A DNA stretch of 64,000 bases from Pontibacter rufus (lineage in GTDB: Bacteria > Bacteroidota > Bacteroidia > Cytophagales > Hymenobacteraceae), in NCBI RefSeq assembly GCF_015694705.1, contig NZ_JADQDR010000002.1, positions 62,001 to 126,000 on the forward strand, written 5' to 3'. This document shows, piece after piece, positions 27,492 to 34,896 of this stretch. The translations under genes and the position numbers were made by a program. The notes under the pieces were generated by a model, which was not told the DNA's origin, made no database searches, and worked only from the letters and a program-made list of their open reading frames with translations. The stretch's first letter is position 1. Every line of letters begins with the position of its first letter.

Positions 27492-28466
27492 ATGGCACGT
27501 TACCTCACCGGCATACAAAGTACAGGCCGCCCGCACCTGGGCAACCTGCTGGGCGCAATTATCCCGGCTATCGAATTCTCTAAAACGGCTGATCAGGAGT
27601 CGCTCTACTTCATCGCCGATCTGCATGCCCTTACCACTGTGCGCGATGCGGAGGTGCTGCGGCACAACACGTATTCGGTAGCGGCTTCATGGCTGGCTTT
27701 TGGTTTCGACACAGACAAGCATGTATTCTACCGCCAGTCAGATGTGCCTATGGTGACGGAACTGGCCTGGTACCTGAACTGCTTTGCGCCTTTTCCGATG
27801 CTGGCGAATGCACATTCGTTTAAAGATAAATCGAGCCGCCGTGGGCTGGCTGATGTGAATGCCGGCCTGTTTACTTACCCGGTACTGATGGCTGCCGACA
27901 TCTTAATGTATGATGCCAACTTTGTGCCGGTAGGCAAAGACCAGATACAGCACCTGGAAATTACACGCGACATTGCCAGCTCGTTTAACCACCAGTATGG
28001 CGAAACCTTTGTGCTGCCGGAAGCCAGTACGGATGATACCGTGATGACGGTGCCCGGCATCAACGGCGAGAAAATGAGCAAGTCATACGGCAACATTATC
28101 GATATCTTTGAAGCCGACAAGCCGCTGCGCAAAACCATCATGAGCATTATTACCGACAGCACACCCCTGGAGGAGCCCAAAGATACTGACAGTGATACCA
28201 CTTTTAAGCTGTTCAGCCTGCTGGCCACGCCCCAGGAAATGGAAGAAATGCGCGGGAATTACCTGGCAGGCGGCTACGGTTACGGCCACGCCAAGCAGGC
28301 TCTTTACGAACTTATCATCCGCAAGTATGCCAAAGAGCGGGAACTGTTTAACTACTACATGAACAACCTGCCGGAAGTAGATAAGAAGCTACACGAAGGC
28401 GCTGAAAAAGCCAAAGCCATTGCCACGCCGGTATTACAGCGCGTACGCCGGAAACTGGGGTACTAA
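27492..28466 (+). CDS. trpS: Tryptophan-tRNA ligase
   Basis: Class I aminoacyl-tRNA synthetase charging tRNA-Trp. The HIGH-like motif is GRPHLGNLLG at residues 9-18 and the KMSKS motif is GEKMSKSYGN near residue 192. The DLHALTT and ADILMYDANFVPVGKDQ segments are conserved. Starting at MARYLTGIQSTGRPH gives 324 residues, the standard length; the frame is open far upstream but without homology. The gene ends at a very strong hairpin shared with mgsA. Confidence 0.95.
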   Translation: MARYLTGIQSTGRPHLGNLLGAIIPAIEFSKTADQESLYFIADLHALTTVRDAEVLRHNTYSVAASWLAFGFDTDKHVFYRQSDVPMVTELAWYLNCFAPFPMLANAHSFKDKSSRRGLADVNAGLFTYPVLMAADILMYDANFVPVGKDQIQHLEITRDIASSFNHQYGETFVLPEASTDDTVMTVPGINGEKMSKSYGNIIDIFEADKPLRKTIMSIITDSTPLEEPKDTDSDTTFKLFSLLATPQEMEEMRGNYLAGGYGYGHAKQALYELIIRKYAKERELFNYYMNNLPEVDKKLHEGAEKAKAIATPVLQRVRRKLGY

Positions 28467-28531
28467 CAGCCTGCCGGACAAGTATAAAAATGGCACAGCA
28501 CAGCAGATATTAGTTAAGCGGCTGGTAAATC

Positions 28532-28594
28532 TTAAAGTATAAACAGAAGTCAGAAGTATAACAGCTATACTTCTGACTTCTGTTTATACTTTAA
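28532..28594. terminator. Bidirectional terminator built from TATACTT repeats
   Basis: A perfect 29-bp stem with a 5-base loop lies between convergent trpS and mgsA. Each arm carries two AAGTATA heptamers, one near each end of the stem. A fifth heptamer follows just downstream. Confidence 0.88.
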
Positions 28595-28638
28595 ACCCTT
28601 TATACTTTTTACCCGATTAAAGTCTTTGCTGCGGGCGA

Positions 28639-29004
28639 TTAATTACGTTCCAGTACAATCAGGTCGGCGGAAGCGCGGTTCAGGGCTATCGGGATGTTGT
28701 TTATCACGGCCGTACGGATAAGCGTCTGGATGTCGTGCTCGTGGCCGTGCGGGGTTTCTGCATCAATAAAAAAGATAACCTTGTCTACTTCCCCCTGTAG
28801 TATTCTGGCCGCCAGCAGTATATCGCCTCCGCTTGGCCCGTGCCCGAAAGGCTGCACATTCAAATCGAGCAGGTCGTTGATGAGCTGCGAGGTGTTGGTG
28901 GTGCCGATAAGGTTATAGCCATCCAGGGCAGTATGGTTTTCTTTTACCCAGTTCAGCAGGTCGGTTTTGCGGTTGTTATGTGCAATTAAAGCGATAGTTT
29001 TCAT
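28639..29004 (-). CDS. mgsA: Methylglyoxal synthase
   Basis: Converts dihydroxyacetone phosphate to methylglyoxal, a bypass of lower glycolysis when phosphate is short. The start MKTIALIAHNNRKTDLLNWV, the phosphate site GTTNTSQLI, GPSGGDILLAARI with the catalytic Asp, and the FFIDAETPHGHEHDIQTLIR segment are all family marks. At 121 residues it is slightly shorter than the E. coli enzyme. Single gene convergent with trpS. Confidence 0.93.
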   Translation of the reverse strand: MKTIALIAHNNRKTDLLNWVKENHTALDGYNLIGTTNTSQLINDLLDLNVQPFGHGPSGGDILLAARILQGEVDKVIFFIDAETPHGHEHDIQTLIRTAVINNIPIALNRASADLIVLERN

Positions 29005-29295
29005 ATTATCTGATTTTATACCTGGGGCTTCTGCGCCAGAAACCCGGATAAAGATAAGGTTTTCTGCAGAAAGGAACTTAACGTTGGACTTGTTTTGAAG
29101 GTGTGATTATTGTCGTTTTGCGTGTTGCTAAATTTTATTGATAACAGGCTGCTTCCAACAATAAAAAATGGCTGAAACACCTTATAAAGCAACTGTTCGG
29201 AAAAAGTAAAAGAGTAGCGCAGGCAGGAACACCAATACGTCTCCGGATAAGTGACAGAACGCTTCTAAGGAATAAAGGGTGATCGTACAGCAGGC

Positions 29296-29748
29296 TTAAT
29301 CATACTTGCGCTTTGCTTTTACGCTGCGTCGCCATTCTCTATATTGCCTGACCACGCCCGTTGCCGCTACGCAAAGCAGCACCCCCAAAGTATAGGCAGC
29401 CAGGTCGCTCCACAAAAATCCCTGCCCCAGCACCAGTCCGCCCAGGGGTGTCCGCCGGATGGCCAGCAGCAAGGGTGGGTGGCAGAGCTGGCTAATTTCG
29501 ATGGCATAGCAGATGCCTGCGCTCACAGCGGCAACGATCAAAGCCCTGGCGGAGCGAAAGAAAAAGCGCACGATCACGTACATCATCACCGCATACAGCA
29601 TGTCGCCCACCATCAACGGCACGCCTGCTACTCTCCGCGACAGCAGCCCCGCCCCGATTACCAGCAGCAGCAAGAACAGATATTTCCCGGTACGTCTGGC
29701 TGGTTTCAAGGTATGTTCTGGTAGTTTGTCGCTTTTTTTAGCTGACAT
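29296..29748 (-). CDS. DUF2809 membrane protein
   Basis: 150 residues with about four hydrophobic helices and the DUF2809 pattern: GLLSRR near the start, GDMLYAVMMYVIVRF, the EISQLCHPPLL segment in the middle and LGGLVLGQGFLWSDLAAYTLG towards the end. Function unknown. The start codon is fused to an attC-like site: its ATG overlaps the R' box GTTAGAT on the minus strand. No attC follows its 3' end, so this gene is either the last cassette of the array or the flanking chromosomal gene. Confidence 0.78.
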   Translation of the reverse strand: MSAKKSDKLPEHTLKPARRTGKYLFLLLLVIGAGLLSRRVAGVPLMVGDMLYAVMMYVIVRFFFRSARALIVAAVSAGICYAIEISQLCHPPLLLAIRRTPLGGLVLGQGFLWSDLAAYTLGVLLCVAATGVVRQYREWRRSVKAKRKYD

Positions 29749-29812
29749 CTAACGTTATTCGTGCAGCCGAAGTCCGATGCGAAGCAAGGGTTACGGCTGC
29801 ACCGGGTTAACC
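29747..29812 (-). other. attC-like site 6 (after higA)
   Basis: Minus strand: R'' box GGTTAAC, R' box GTTAGAT, with GTGCAGCCG/CGGCTGCAC as the main stem. The R'' box departs from consensus. This is the least canonical of the set. Confidence 0.6.
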
Positions 29813-29824
29813 ACTTTAGTTCTT

Positions 29825-30136
29825 TTAGGCAACTTTCACTTGTCTGTTAAGTAATTCAACTTTGAAATTAACCTTTGCCTCAAGTGCATTGAACACTTTA
29901 AGAATGGTATCAATGGTCACGTTAGTCGCATTATTTTCAAGTCGCGATATTTGTGCTTTTTTCACGCCCACAAGCTGCCCAAGTTGCTCCTGTGTAAGGT
30001 TTCTTTCTTTTCTTGCTGCCTGAATCATGTCTCCAATCAACTCCAGCTTAAGCTCGAACTCATACTTGTCGCGCTCTGATGTTCCTTTCAACCCAATAAG
30101 CCTGTCTTCGGCTTCATTCAATGAATATCTTTTCAT
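29825..30136 (-). CDS. higA: HigA-like XRE antitoxin
   Basis: 103 residues with a central helix-turn-helix of the Cro/C1 type (LTQEQLGQLVGVKKAQISRLENN) and a C-terminal dimer or toxin-contact part. It follows the toxin gene by 2 bp, the toxin-first order of HigBA systems, and should neutralise HigB and repress the pair. It lies inside a gene cassette, where toxin-antitoxin pairs are common and are thought to stabilise the array. Confidence 0.87.
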   Translation of the reverse strand: MKRYSLNEAEDRLIGLKGTSERDKYEFELKLELIGDMIQAARKERNLTQEQLGQLVGVKKAQISRLENNATNVTIDTILKVFNALEAKVNFKVELLNRQVKVA

Positions 30137-30138
30137 GA

Positions 30139-30474
30139 TTACTTTTCTTTAAAATAGATTTCCCGAATACGCTCGGCTTTCTCAATTTCTTTTTTATCTA
30201 CCTTGCTGGTTTTCTTGACGAAACCATGTGTGGCGAGTACAAGTGTTTCTTTCTTGTCTGTTTTATCCCAGAAGGCAAGAAGTCTGTACTGAAGTCCAGC
30301 ATAAAGAGTCCTGAACTCCCATATTTCGCTGGTGAGCTTTTTGAATAACTTGGGGCCGGTGTGGAACTGAGCTCTCCGGATATTCTGAAGTATTTTCTCC
30401 CGATGCTTCAGTTCAAGCGATTCCAAATACTTAAAAGCCTCCTCCAGCAAGTCAACTTCAAATTTTTGTTGCAT
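30139..30474 (-). CDS. higB: HigB/RelE-family toxin
   Basis: 111 residues of the phage-Gp49-like/HigB branch of the RelE superfamily: LLEEAFKYLESLELKHREKIL, then TSEIWEFRTLYAGLQYRLLAFWDK, then LVLATHGFVKKTSKVDKKEIEKA. The E-(I/L)-R-x-L-Y and HGFVKK parts mark ribosome-dependent mRNA interferases, which cut mRNA and stop growth. It begins about 75 bp after the preceding attC-like site and ends 2 bp before higA. Confidence 0.88.
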   Translation of the reverse strand: MQQKFEVDLLEEAFKYLESLELKHREKILQNIRRAQFHTGPKLFKKLTSEIWEFRTLYAGLQYRLLAFWDKTDKKETLVLATHGFVKKTSKVDKKEIEKAERIREIYFKEK

Positions 30475-30549
30475 TAGTACTTATCTTTAGATACCGCCAA
30501 AGATAAAGAAAAGTTTCCTTATATGTAAACCTCTTATGGCTCCTATTGT

Positions 30550-30615
30550 GGGTAACGGTTTGTACATAAGGTAGATGAGGCGTAGCCGGAGTATAACTTA
30601 TGTGCCGTGTTGGGG
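30550..30615 (-). other. attC-like site 5
   Basis: Minus strand: R'' box CCCCAAC, inner stem ACATAAG/CTTATGT, central CCGGCTACGCC, R' box GTTACCC. It separates higBA from the next gene. Confidence 0.68.
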
Positions 30616-30625
30616 ACAGCTTTTC

Positions 30626-31102
30626 TTATTTTAATTTATTCACGTGAACTTCTAAAAACCCAATGCCAGTATCTTCTACTTCTTCCAAATATCCTTTTCT
30701 GATAATGAAAGAGGTTTCGGTAACGTATCCATTCTGCTTTGGATTGTCGGTGGCATTTAAAAAGATAGTATCTGCCTTCAGTTCGTAAGTACCAGATGAT
30801 TTCACTTCTCTAAATCCACCTATTTCAAAAGTATTGTCTTTATAAAGCTTCAATAGGATTCCACCGATTGGCGCTTCCCTGGAAGCAACTAAGACTTCTT
30901 CTTTATTTTTAAAATTGTAAGAGAAGAATAGTTCTTCAACTACTAATAGTAAGCCAAATGATAAGACTGCTGTAGCAAAAGAGATAGCTGCATTTCTTAA
31001 TCGTGCTTTTCTTCTTTTTATCAAATAGCCCACTAAAAAGACAACAGTGAGTAAAAGGCAAACAGCCATTATTAACACTGCAATTATTGAAGCTATTTCC
31101 AT
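30626..31102 (-). CDS. Hypothetical cassette protein, two membrane helices
   Basis: 158 residues, family not recognised. Two hydrophobic helices lie at about residues 5-28 (IIAVLIMAVCLLLTVVFLVG) and 38-58, split by a basic RRKARLR loop. The C-terminal half is a soluble beta-rich domain with a YKDNTFEIGG and SGTYELKADTIFLN pattern, like small lipocalin-type or DUF-type beta sandwiches. It lies alone between two attC-like sites, so it is a cassette gene. AT-rich compared with the flanking chromosome. Confidence 0.7.
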   Translation of the reverse strand: MEIASIIAVLIMAVCLLLTVVFLVGYLIKRRKARLRNAAISFATAVLSFGLLLVVEELFFSYNFKNKEEVLVASREAPIGGILLKLYKDNTFEIGGFREVKSSGTYELKADTIFLNATDNPKQNGYVTETSFIIRKGYLEEVEDTGIGFLEVHVNKLK

Positions 31103-31114
31103 ACTTTAAGTTTA

Positions 31115-31183
31115 CCCCAACGTCTTGGCTAAACGACGGCGACAGCCGTCGGCTGGAGATGACGTTTAGCCAAGACGTTGGCG
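31115..31183 (-). other. attC-like site 4
   Basis: Minus strand: R'' box CGCCAAC, R' box GTTGGGG. A 19-bp perfect stem (31117-31135 with 31163-31181) surrounds a CAGCCGTCGGCTG-type centre. Confidence 0.7.
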
Positions 31184-31197
31184 GACGTACTTCTTTT

Positions 31198-31566
31198 TTA
31201 AGCACCTTCTGCTAAAATTAATTTTTTATATTCATCTTGAATGCCGCCTTTTGTCAAGAAGTTAATTTCATTGAGCTTGAATCTCTCTTTTATGAATTGA
31301 ATCGTACCTGCAAAGTCGGAAAATTCAGTGGTTTCAAATTCCAAATCGGGGTCAACATAGGAGAAGTCGTAGATGTCTACATAATCAAGGTTGCCTTCAT
31401 CGAAAACTTCATAAATGTTCAACAAAACATGATTCTCGTTACTTTTTTCAAGGCCTATCCATGTAAGGATTTCTTGGTCATCACTTATCCGTCCAATAAA
31501 CGCTTCCACAGGCTTGCCTAAGTTGAGTAGAGTTATGATTTCATCTTCTATTAAATATCTCGTCAT
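31198..31566 (-). CDS. Hypothetical acidic cassette protein
   Basis: 122 residues, strongly acidic (many D and E, for example YVDIYDFSYVDPDLEFETTEFSDF), no signal or membrane segment, family not recognised. Composition resembles small immunity or anti-toxin proteins, but no partner is next to it. Its ATG is four bases downstream of an IS982-family insertion, which cuts the gene off from the attC-like site that once preceded it and may now supply or block its transcription. Confidence 0.65.
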   Translation of the reverse strand: MTRYLIEDEIITLLNLGKPVEAFIGRISDDQEILTWIGLEKSNENHVLLNIYEVFDEGNLDYVDIYDFSYVDPDLEFETTEFSDFAGTIQFIKERFKLNEINFLTKGGIQDEYKKLILAEGA

Positions 31567-31577
31567 TTTTAATATTA

Positions 31578-32607
31578 ACGTGAACTCGGGAATTGCATTA
31601 TGGCAAAAAGGGCTTTTTCGTTAAAACAAGAAGGCTAAAGGTTGGGTAGAAACATTGCCAGATGTTTCACCTAAACCTTTAGCCTTATGTACTTTGTCAT
31701 GGATACAGCCAAAGTTGTGGAAGTGTTTTGCTTCCTTGACGATTTCTGCAAAGAAGTTGCTGCTTATTTTGCCACTCATCCACTTCCTGCTGCCCTTCAT
31801 CCACGTTCCTGTGCAGGCAGAAAGCCATCTCTCTCGGAGAGCGAGGTGCTTACCATCCTGGTGCTCTATCATCTCTCTGGCTTTAAGTGCTTTGAGTACT
31901 TTTACCAGCGTCTGATTCTTCGAGAGCTGCACAGCTACTTCCCCGGAGCAGTCTCCTACACCCAATTCCTCTCGCTTGCTCGTCAGGCTTGCTTTCATGC
32001 ACTTCTGCTGGCCCAGTATCGCTGCAGCCTCTCTGCCCGAACTGGCCACTACTACATCGACTCCAAGAAGCTGCCTGTCTGTGATAACGGCCGGATTCAC
32101 CAGCACCATGTCTTTGATGGTATTGCCCAGCGAGGCAAGTCTTCCACCGGCTGGTTCTTTGGTTTAAAGCTGCACCTGGTGACAAATGAGCATAAGCAAC
32201 TGGTGTGGTTTCTTGTCACACCAGCCAATATCGCAGATAACAACAAGCAGGTGCTCTCTTACATGCTCTCGGGCCTGAAGGGTAAGTGCTATGGAGACAA
32301 AGGCTATCTGACTGCCATGCTCGAAGAACTGCTCGAAAAGGAGCTACACCTGGTAAGCAAAATCAGAAAGAACATGAAGAACATACTCCTCAGCTTGCAT
32401 GACAAGCTCAACCTGATGAAGAGAGGAACAATCGAAGCAGTCAATGACATACTCATGAGCGTCTGCGATATTAACCACACACGCCATAGAAATCCGCTAA
32501 ACGCCCTGGTGCACATCCTATCCGGGCTTACTGCATATACTTTTCTGGAAAGCAATAACAGCAAGTTCAAGCCTGCCAGAATCAATGCCTAATTCCCGAG
32601 TTCACGT
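31578..32607 (+). mobile_element. IS982-family insertion sequence, complete
   Basis: 1030 bp with perfect 17-bp terminal inverted repeats ACGTGAACTCGGGAATT and one transposase gene filling most of the element. The 8-bp target duplication and intact gene point to a recent insertion into the cassette array. Confidence 0.92.
31687..32592 (+). CDS. IS982-family transposase
   Basis: 301-residue DDE transposase. Catalytic residues visible are Asp125 in HYYIDSKKLPV, Asp204 in GKCYGDKGYLTA and Glu250 in KRGTIEAVND; the KSSTGWFFGLKLHLV block after the first Asp is typical of IS982. Length matches the family. ATG at 31687 or 31699 is possible. The frame is intact, so the element may still move. A TATACTT heptamer occurs once inside it. 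Confidence 0.92.
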   Translation: MYFVMDTAKVVEVFCFLDDFCKEVAAYFATHPLPAALHPRSCAGRKPSLSESEVLTILVLYHLSGFKCFEYFYQRLILRELHSYFPGAVSYTQFLSLARQACFHALLLAQYRCSLSARTGHYYIDSKKLPVCDNGRIHQHHVFDGIAQRGKSSTGWFFGLKLHLVTNEHKQLVWFLVTPANIADNNKQVLSYMLSGLKGKCYGDKGYLTAMLEELLEKELHLVSKIRKNMKNILLSLHDKLNLMKRGTIEAVNDILMSVCDINHTRHRNPLNALVHILSGLTAYTFLESNNSKFKPARINA

Positions 32608-32623
32608 TAATATTATGTATGAC

Positions 32624-32692
32624 CGCCAACGGTCTCGTGTAAAAGACGTGCTAGGCCGTCGGCCGTGGCATGACATTTACACAATGTTAGGT
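32624..32692 (-). other. attC-like site 3
   Basis: Minus strand: R'' box ACCTAAC (consensus), GTGTAAATGTC/ cACGTCTTTTACAC outer stem, central GCCACGGCCGACGGCC, R' box GTTGGCG. The centre is nearly identical to attC-like sites 1 and 7. The final codons and stop of the preceding gene lie inside it. Confidence 0.78.
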
Positions 32693-33630
32693 TGCGTTTT
32701 TCTTCTGTATTCCAGTTCTACTTGTTCAATAACTTCTTTAAAATTCAGGTAATTGTTATTATAGAGGATTATCATTGTTATTATTTCTATAAGAAACTCT
32801 CTAACAGCTCTTTCATTTATATCAACTGCATCCATTCCATGTGCAACATCGTTCCTTCTTTTTGTTTGTTTTGAAAAGTTATTAACTACACTACAATAAA
32901 CTACATTTTTGTTTGTATCAATACTACTTTCTCTAAATAACTTTTTAAGTTTTTCAGAAAGTCTTTCTTGAACTTCAAAACTATTTGTTTTTAAGTTCAA
33001 GAAATTTTCAAATGCAGAATATGCTACAAAGTGAGATAATTTATAATTTCCAGATAAATACAAAAGGTAACTTTCTCCTAATAAATCATTGTAAAGGATA
33101 CTTCTACTTATTCCTTCCATTTGAATCTTTGCAAAGAATCCACATTCCCCCCAATCCAAAACGTTTAAACCATAACTACCTCCAAAGAAGGTGCCTTCAT
33201 ACTTAATGCATTTATTAATATTATTAATACTTCTAAGTCTAATATACTTCAATTTAAATTCATCGAGTTCACCACTATCATAACCAGACCATGCAAAGCT
33301 ATCTTTATTAAGTCTGTTGATTATGTTTAAGTCTTCTTCGATTGAAACTGAAGTTAGTTCAGATTTTAAATCGTTGTCTAATTCTTGGAAGTAGTTTTGG
33401 TGATATAATCTGTGGGTTAAAAACTCAAAACTTGTCAATGTTTCAAAATATCCTTTATAAGACCATTCATTAATGAAAAAATAATCTGTGTCTATTTCTC
33501 TTTTATATTCTGATACATCATAATCAGGCTCAATATTAATAGGGATAATAAGTTCTTTGATGTCAATTATATTTAGATACATCAATAGCTTTCTTACATC
33601 AACCTTTTTTATATATGAAGTTAAGTTCAA
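32677..33630 (-). CDS. HEPN-motif hypothetical cassette protein
   Basis: 317 residues, very AT-rich gene. The C-terminal third has a helix SHFVAYSAFENFLNLK and, at residues 259-264, RNDVAH: the R-x4-H motif with a polar residue after Arg that marks HEPN domains, RNases found in toxins and phage defence. The N-terminal two thirds are not recognised. It is followed by attC-like site 3; its last 16 bases fall inside that site. A defence or toxin role is inferred from the motif alone; no MNT nucleotidyltransferase partner is beside it. Confidence 0.62.
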   Translation of the reverse strand: MNLTSYIKKVDVRKLLMYLNIIDIKELIIPINIEPDYDVSEYKREIDTDYFFINEWSYKGYFETLTSFEFLTHRLYHQNYFQELDNDLKSELTSVSIEEDLNIINRLNKDSFAWSGYDSGELDEFKLKYIRLRSINNINKCIKYEGTFFGGSYGLNVLDWGECGFFAKIQMEGISRSILYNDLLGESYLLYLSGNYKLSHFVAYSAFENFLNLKTNSFEVQERLSEKLKKLFRESSIDTNKNVVYCSVVNNFSKQTKRRNDVAHGMDAVDINERAVREFLIEIITMIILYNNNYLNFKEVIEQVELEYRRKTQPNIV

Positions 33631-33676
33631 TTGTCCTTACTTTTAAATTTAGAGATTTTTTTATTACTAAAATGCA

Positions 33677-33730
33677 ACCTAACGTTCTTGGCCATAAGGC
33701 GGCGGAGCTGGCTTATGGATGTGGTTAGGC
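33677..33730 (-). other. attC-like site 2
   Basis: Minus strand: R'' box GCCTAAC and R' box GTTAGGT both match the consensus. The stem is CCATAAG/CTTATGG around CAGCTCCGCCGC. The stop of the preceding gene lies within R''. Confidence 0.8.
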
Positions 33731-34177
33731 AAAGTGGCTTTTTATCTTTGCTCTGTTTAGATACACGATTAAGAAGGCAACTGGAACAGACCATATCAGC
33801 ATACCGATAAGTTGCTCAATGCCAAATTCACCTTTGTCAAACGGATTATATGATGCGATAAAAACTGATTGGTACCAAAAGAATAGCAGGTAAAACACAG
33901 CCACTACCTGAGCCAACAACCTCGCCCAGTTTTTATAACGAGTTATGAAAATTCCAGCTACTAAGAACCCTAAGGCTAAAGCTGATGAAACCATAGCAAT
34001 TGGTTTTGCATAGGCAACTGATTGGGCATAGTAAGGAATCTCTTCTGTGTTGGTTCCCTCTTCTGTTAAATAATCAATCATGAATAGTCCCCCGAAGTTA
34101 CTTAACACTACCAAAATAGAGACTAAAGCAAGCACAATTCCAATGGTTCTGATTGACTTGGGTTTATTTTCTTTCAT
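33725..34177 (-). CDS. Hypothetical cassette membrane protein
   Basis: 150 residues with four hydrophobic helices: TIGIVLALVSILVVLSNFGG, a middle one after the YYAQSVAYAKP loop (IAMVSSALALGFLVAGIFI), LLAQVVAVFYLLFFWY, and LIGMLIWSVPVAFLIVYL. It is bounded by attC-like sites on both sides. Family not recognised. Small membrane proteins are frequent in cassette arrays, with unknown roles. Confidence 0.7.
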   Translation of the reverse strand: MKENKPKSIRTIGIVLALVSILVVLSNFGGLFMIDYLTEEGTNTEEIPYYAQSVAYAKPIAMVSSALALGFLVAGIFITRYKNWARLLAQVVAVFYLLFFWYQSVFIASYNPFDKGEFGIEQLIGMLIWSVPVAFLIVYLNRAKIKSHFA

Positions 34178-34178
34178 C

Positions 34179-34217
34179 CTTATCTATTCTGCCTAACTCT
34201 TATCTATTCTGCCTAAC
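34179..34217. repeat. 19-bp tandem duplication of a cassette junction
   Basis: CTTATCTATTCTGCCTAAC occurs at 34179-34197 and again at 34199-34217, a period of 20 bp. The copies include the R' box (GTTAGGC on the minus strand), so the recombination box is doubled. Confidence 0.85.
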
Positions 34218-34278
34218 GGCTAGTGCATGAGACGTGCAAGGCCGTCGGCCGTAGCATGGCTTATGCGCCTTGTTGTGG
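34211..34278 (-). other. attC-like site 1
   Basis: Minus strand: R'' box CCACAAC, then GGCGCATAAGCC, the shared centre CATGCTACGGCCGACGGCC, TTGCACG, and R' box GTTAGGC (consensus). Confidence 0.75.
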
Positions 34279-34377
34279 GAAGTTGTTTTTTATTCTATTT
34301 TAATTTTCTGTTTTAAGGCTGTTTTCTGAAAATCAGGTCAAAAGCAGTTTTATTCTTTATCAAATAGTCTTTACTCC

Positions 34378-34698
34378 TTATACTCTTGCCTTCCTGCTTT
34401 TAGCGATGAAAGCTATTAATCGCTCTATTGCAAATGAATAAAAAAGGATATTCAAAAGGAGTGATGGGAAATAAAGAGCCATGTTTTTAGTTATAAATTC
34501 CCATAACAAGGTATGAAGAGGGAATCTCCAAATTTGGAATGTCGCCGCTAATATTGTAGATAATAATCCGCCGCCAGAAGTATTTTCATCTTCAGCAAAA
34601 GCGGCAATGAAGGAGGCAAACATCAGAAGGGTAATAATCGAACCAATCGTAATGAATGCTAGAGGATTAAAATTCTTTGGTAGAATCTTCATTTTCAT
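34378..34698 (-). CDS. Hypothetical cassette membrane protein
   Basis: 106 residues with two or three hydrophobic helices (AFITIGSIITLLMFASFIAAF; FPSLLLNILFYSFAIERLIAF) and a glycine-rich loop. Family not recognised. It lies between attC-like site 1 and a lone GTTGTGGG box at 34702-34709, so it looks like the first cassette of the array. Start set at MKMKILPK; an in-frame start 18 bases upstream would run through the boundary box. Confidence 0.62.
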   Translation of the reverse strand: MKMKILPKNFNPLAFITIGSIITLLMFASFIAAFAEDENTSGGGLLSTILAATFQIWRFPLHTLLWEFITKNMALYFPSLLLNILFYSFAIERLIAFIAKSRKARV

Positions 34699-34896
34699 GA
34701 TTACAATTACCCACAACTACCAGCTAGCAGGAGTCTATTCCTACTATCTGCATTATGTATAGGGTTGCTTTCGCTTTACTTGCCAAAGCTATAAACCATT
34801 TCGGCCCAAGACTAATTTTACACTTTCCTCCCTCAATATAGCAAATCCGCAGGAACTTTATACCTGACAGCTACTCTTTTTCAGCCGGCTACAACA

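Larger units (their letters stand above)
31570..32615. repeat. 8-bp target-site duplication flanking the IS
   Basis: TAATATTA at 31570-31577 and again at 32608-32615, directly outside the inverted ends of the insertion sequence. Confidence 0.85.
29747..34709 (-). mobile_element. Integron gene-cassette array without integrase (CALIN-like)
   Basis: Six imperfect palindromes of 54-69 bp alternate with single genes or one gene pair. All genes are on the minus strand, and every palindrome sits at the 3' side of a gene, the layout of integron cassettes. Each palindrome is bounded by an RYYYAAC-like box and a GTTRRRY-like box. The genes are AT-richer than the flanks and nearly free of the AAGTATA heptamer that fills the rest of the window. 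No tyrosine-recombinase integrase gene is in the window. The upper boundary is a lone GTTGTGGG box at about 34702-34709 before the first cassette gene. Confidence 0.78.

Noticed and set aside
29085..29110. AACGTTGGACTTG downstream of the DUF2809 gene as a further attC end
   Set aside because: No partner arm lies within 150 bases and no palindrome forms.
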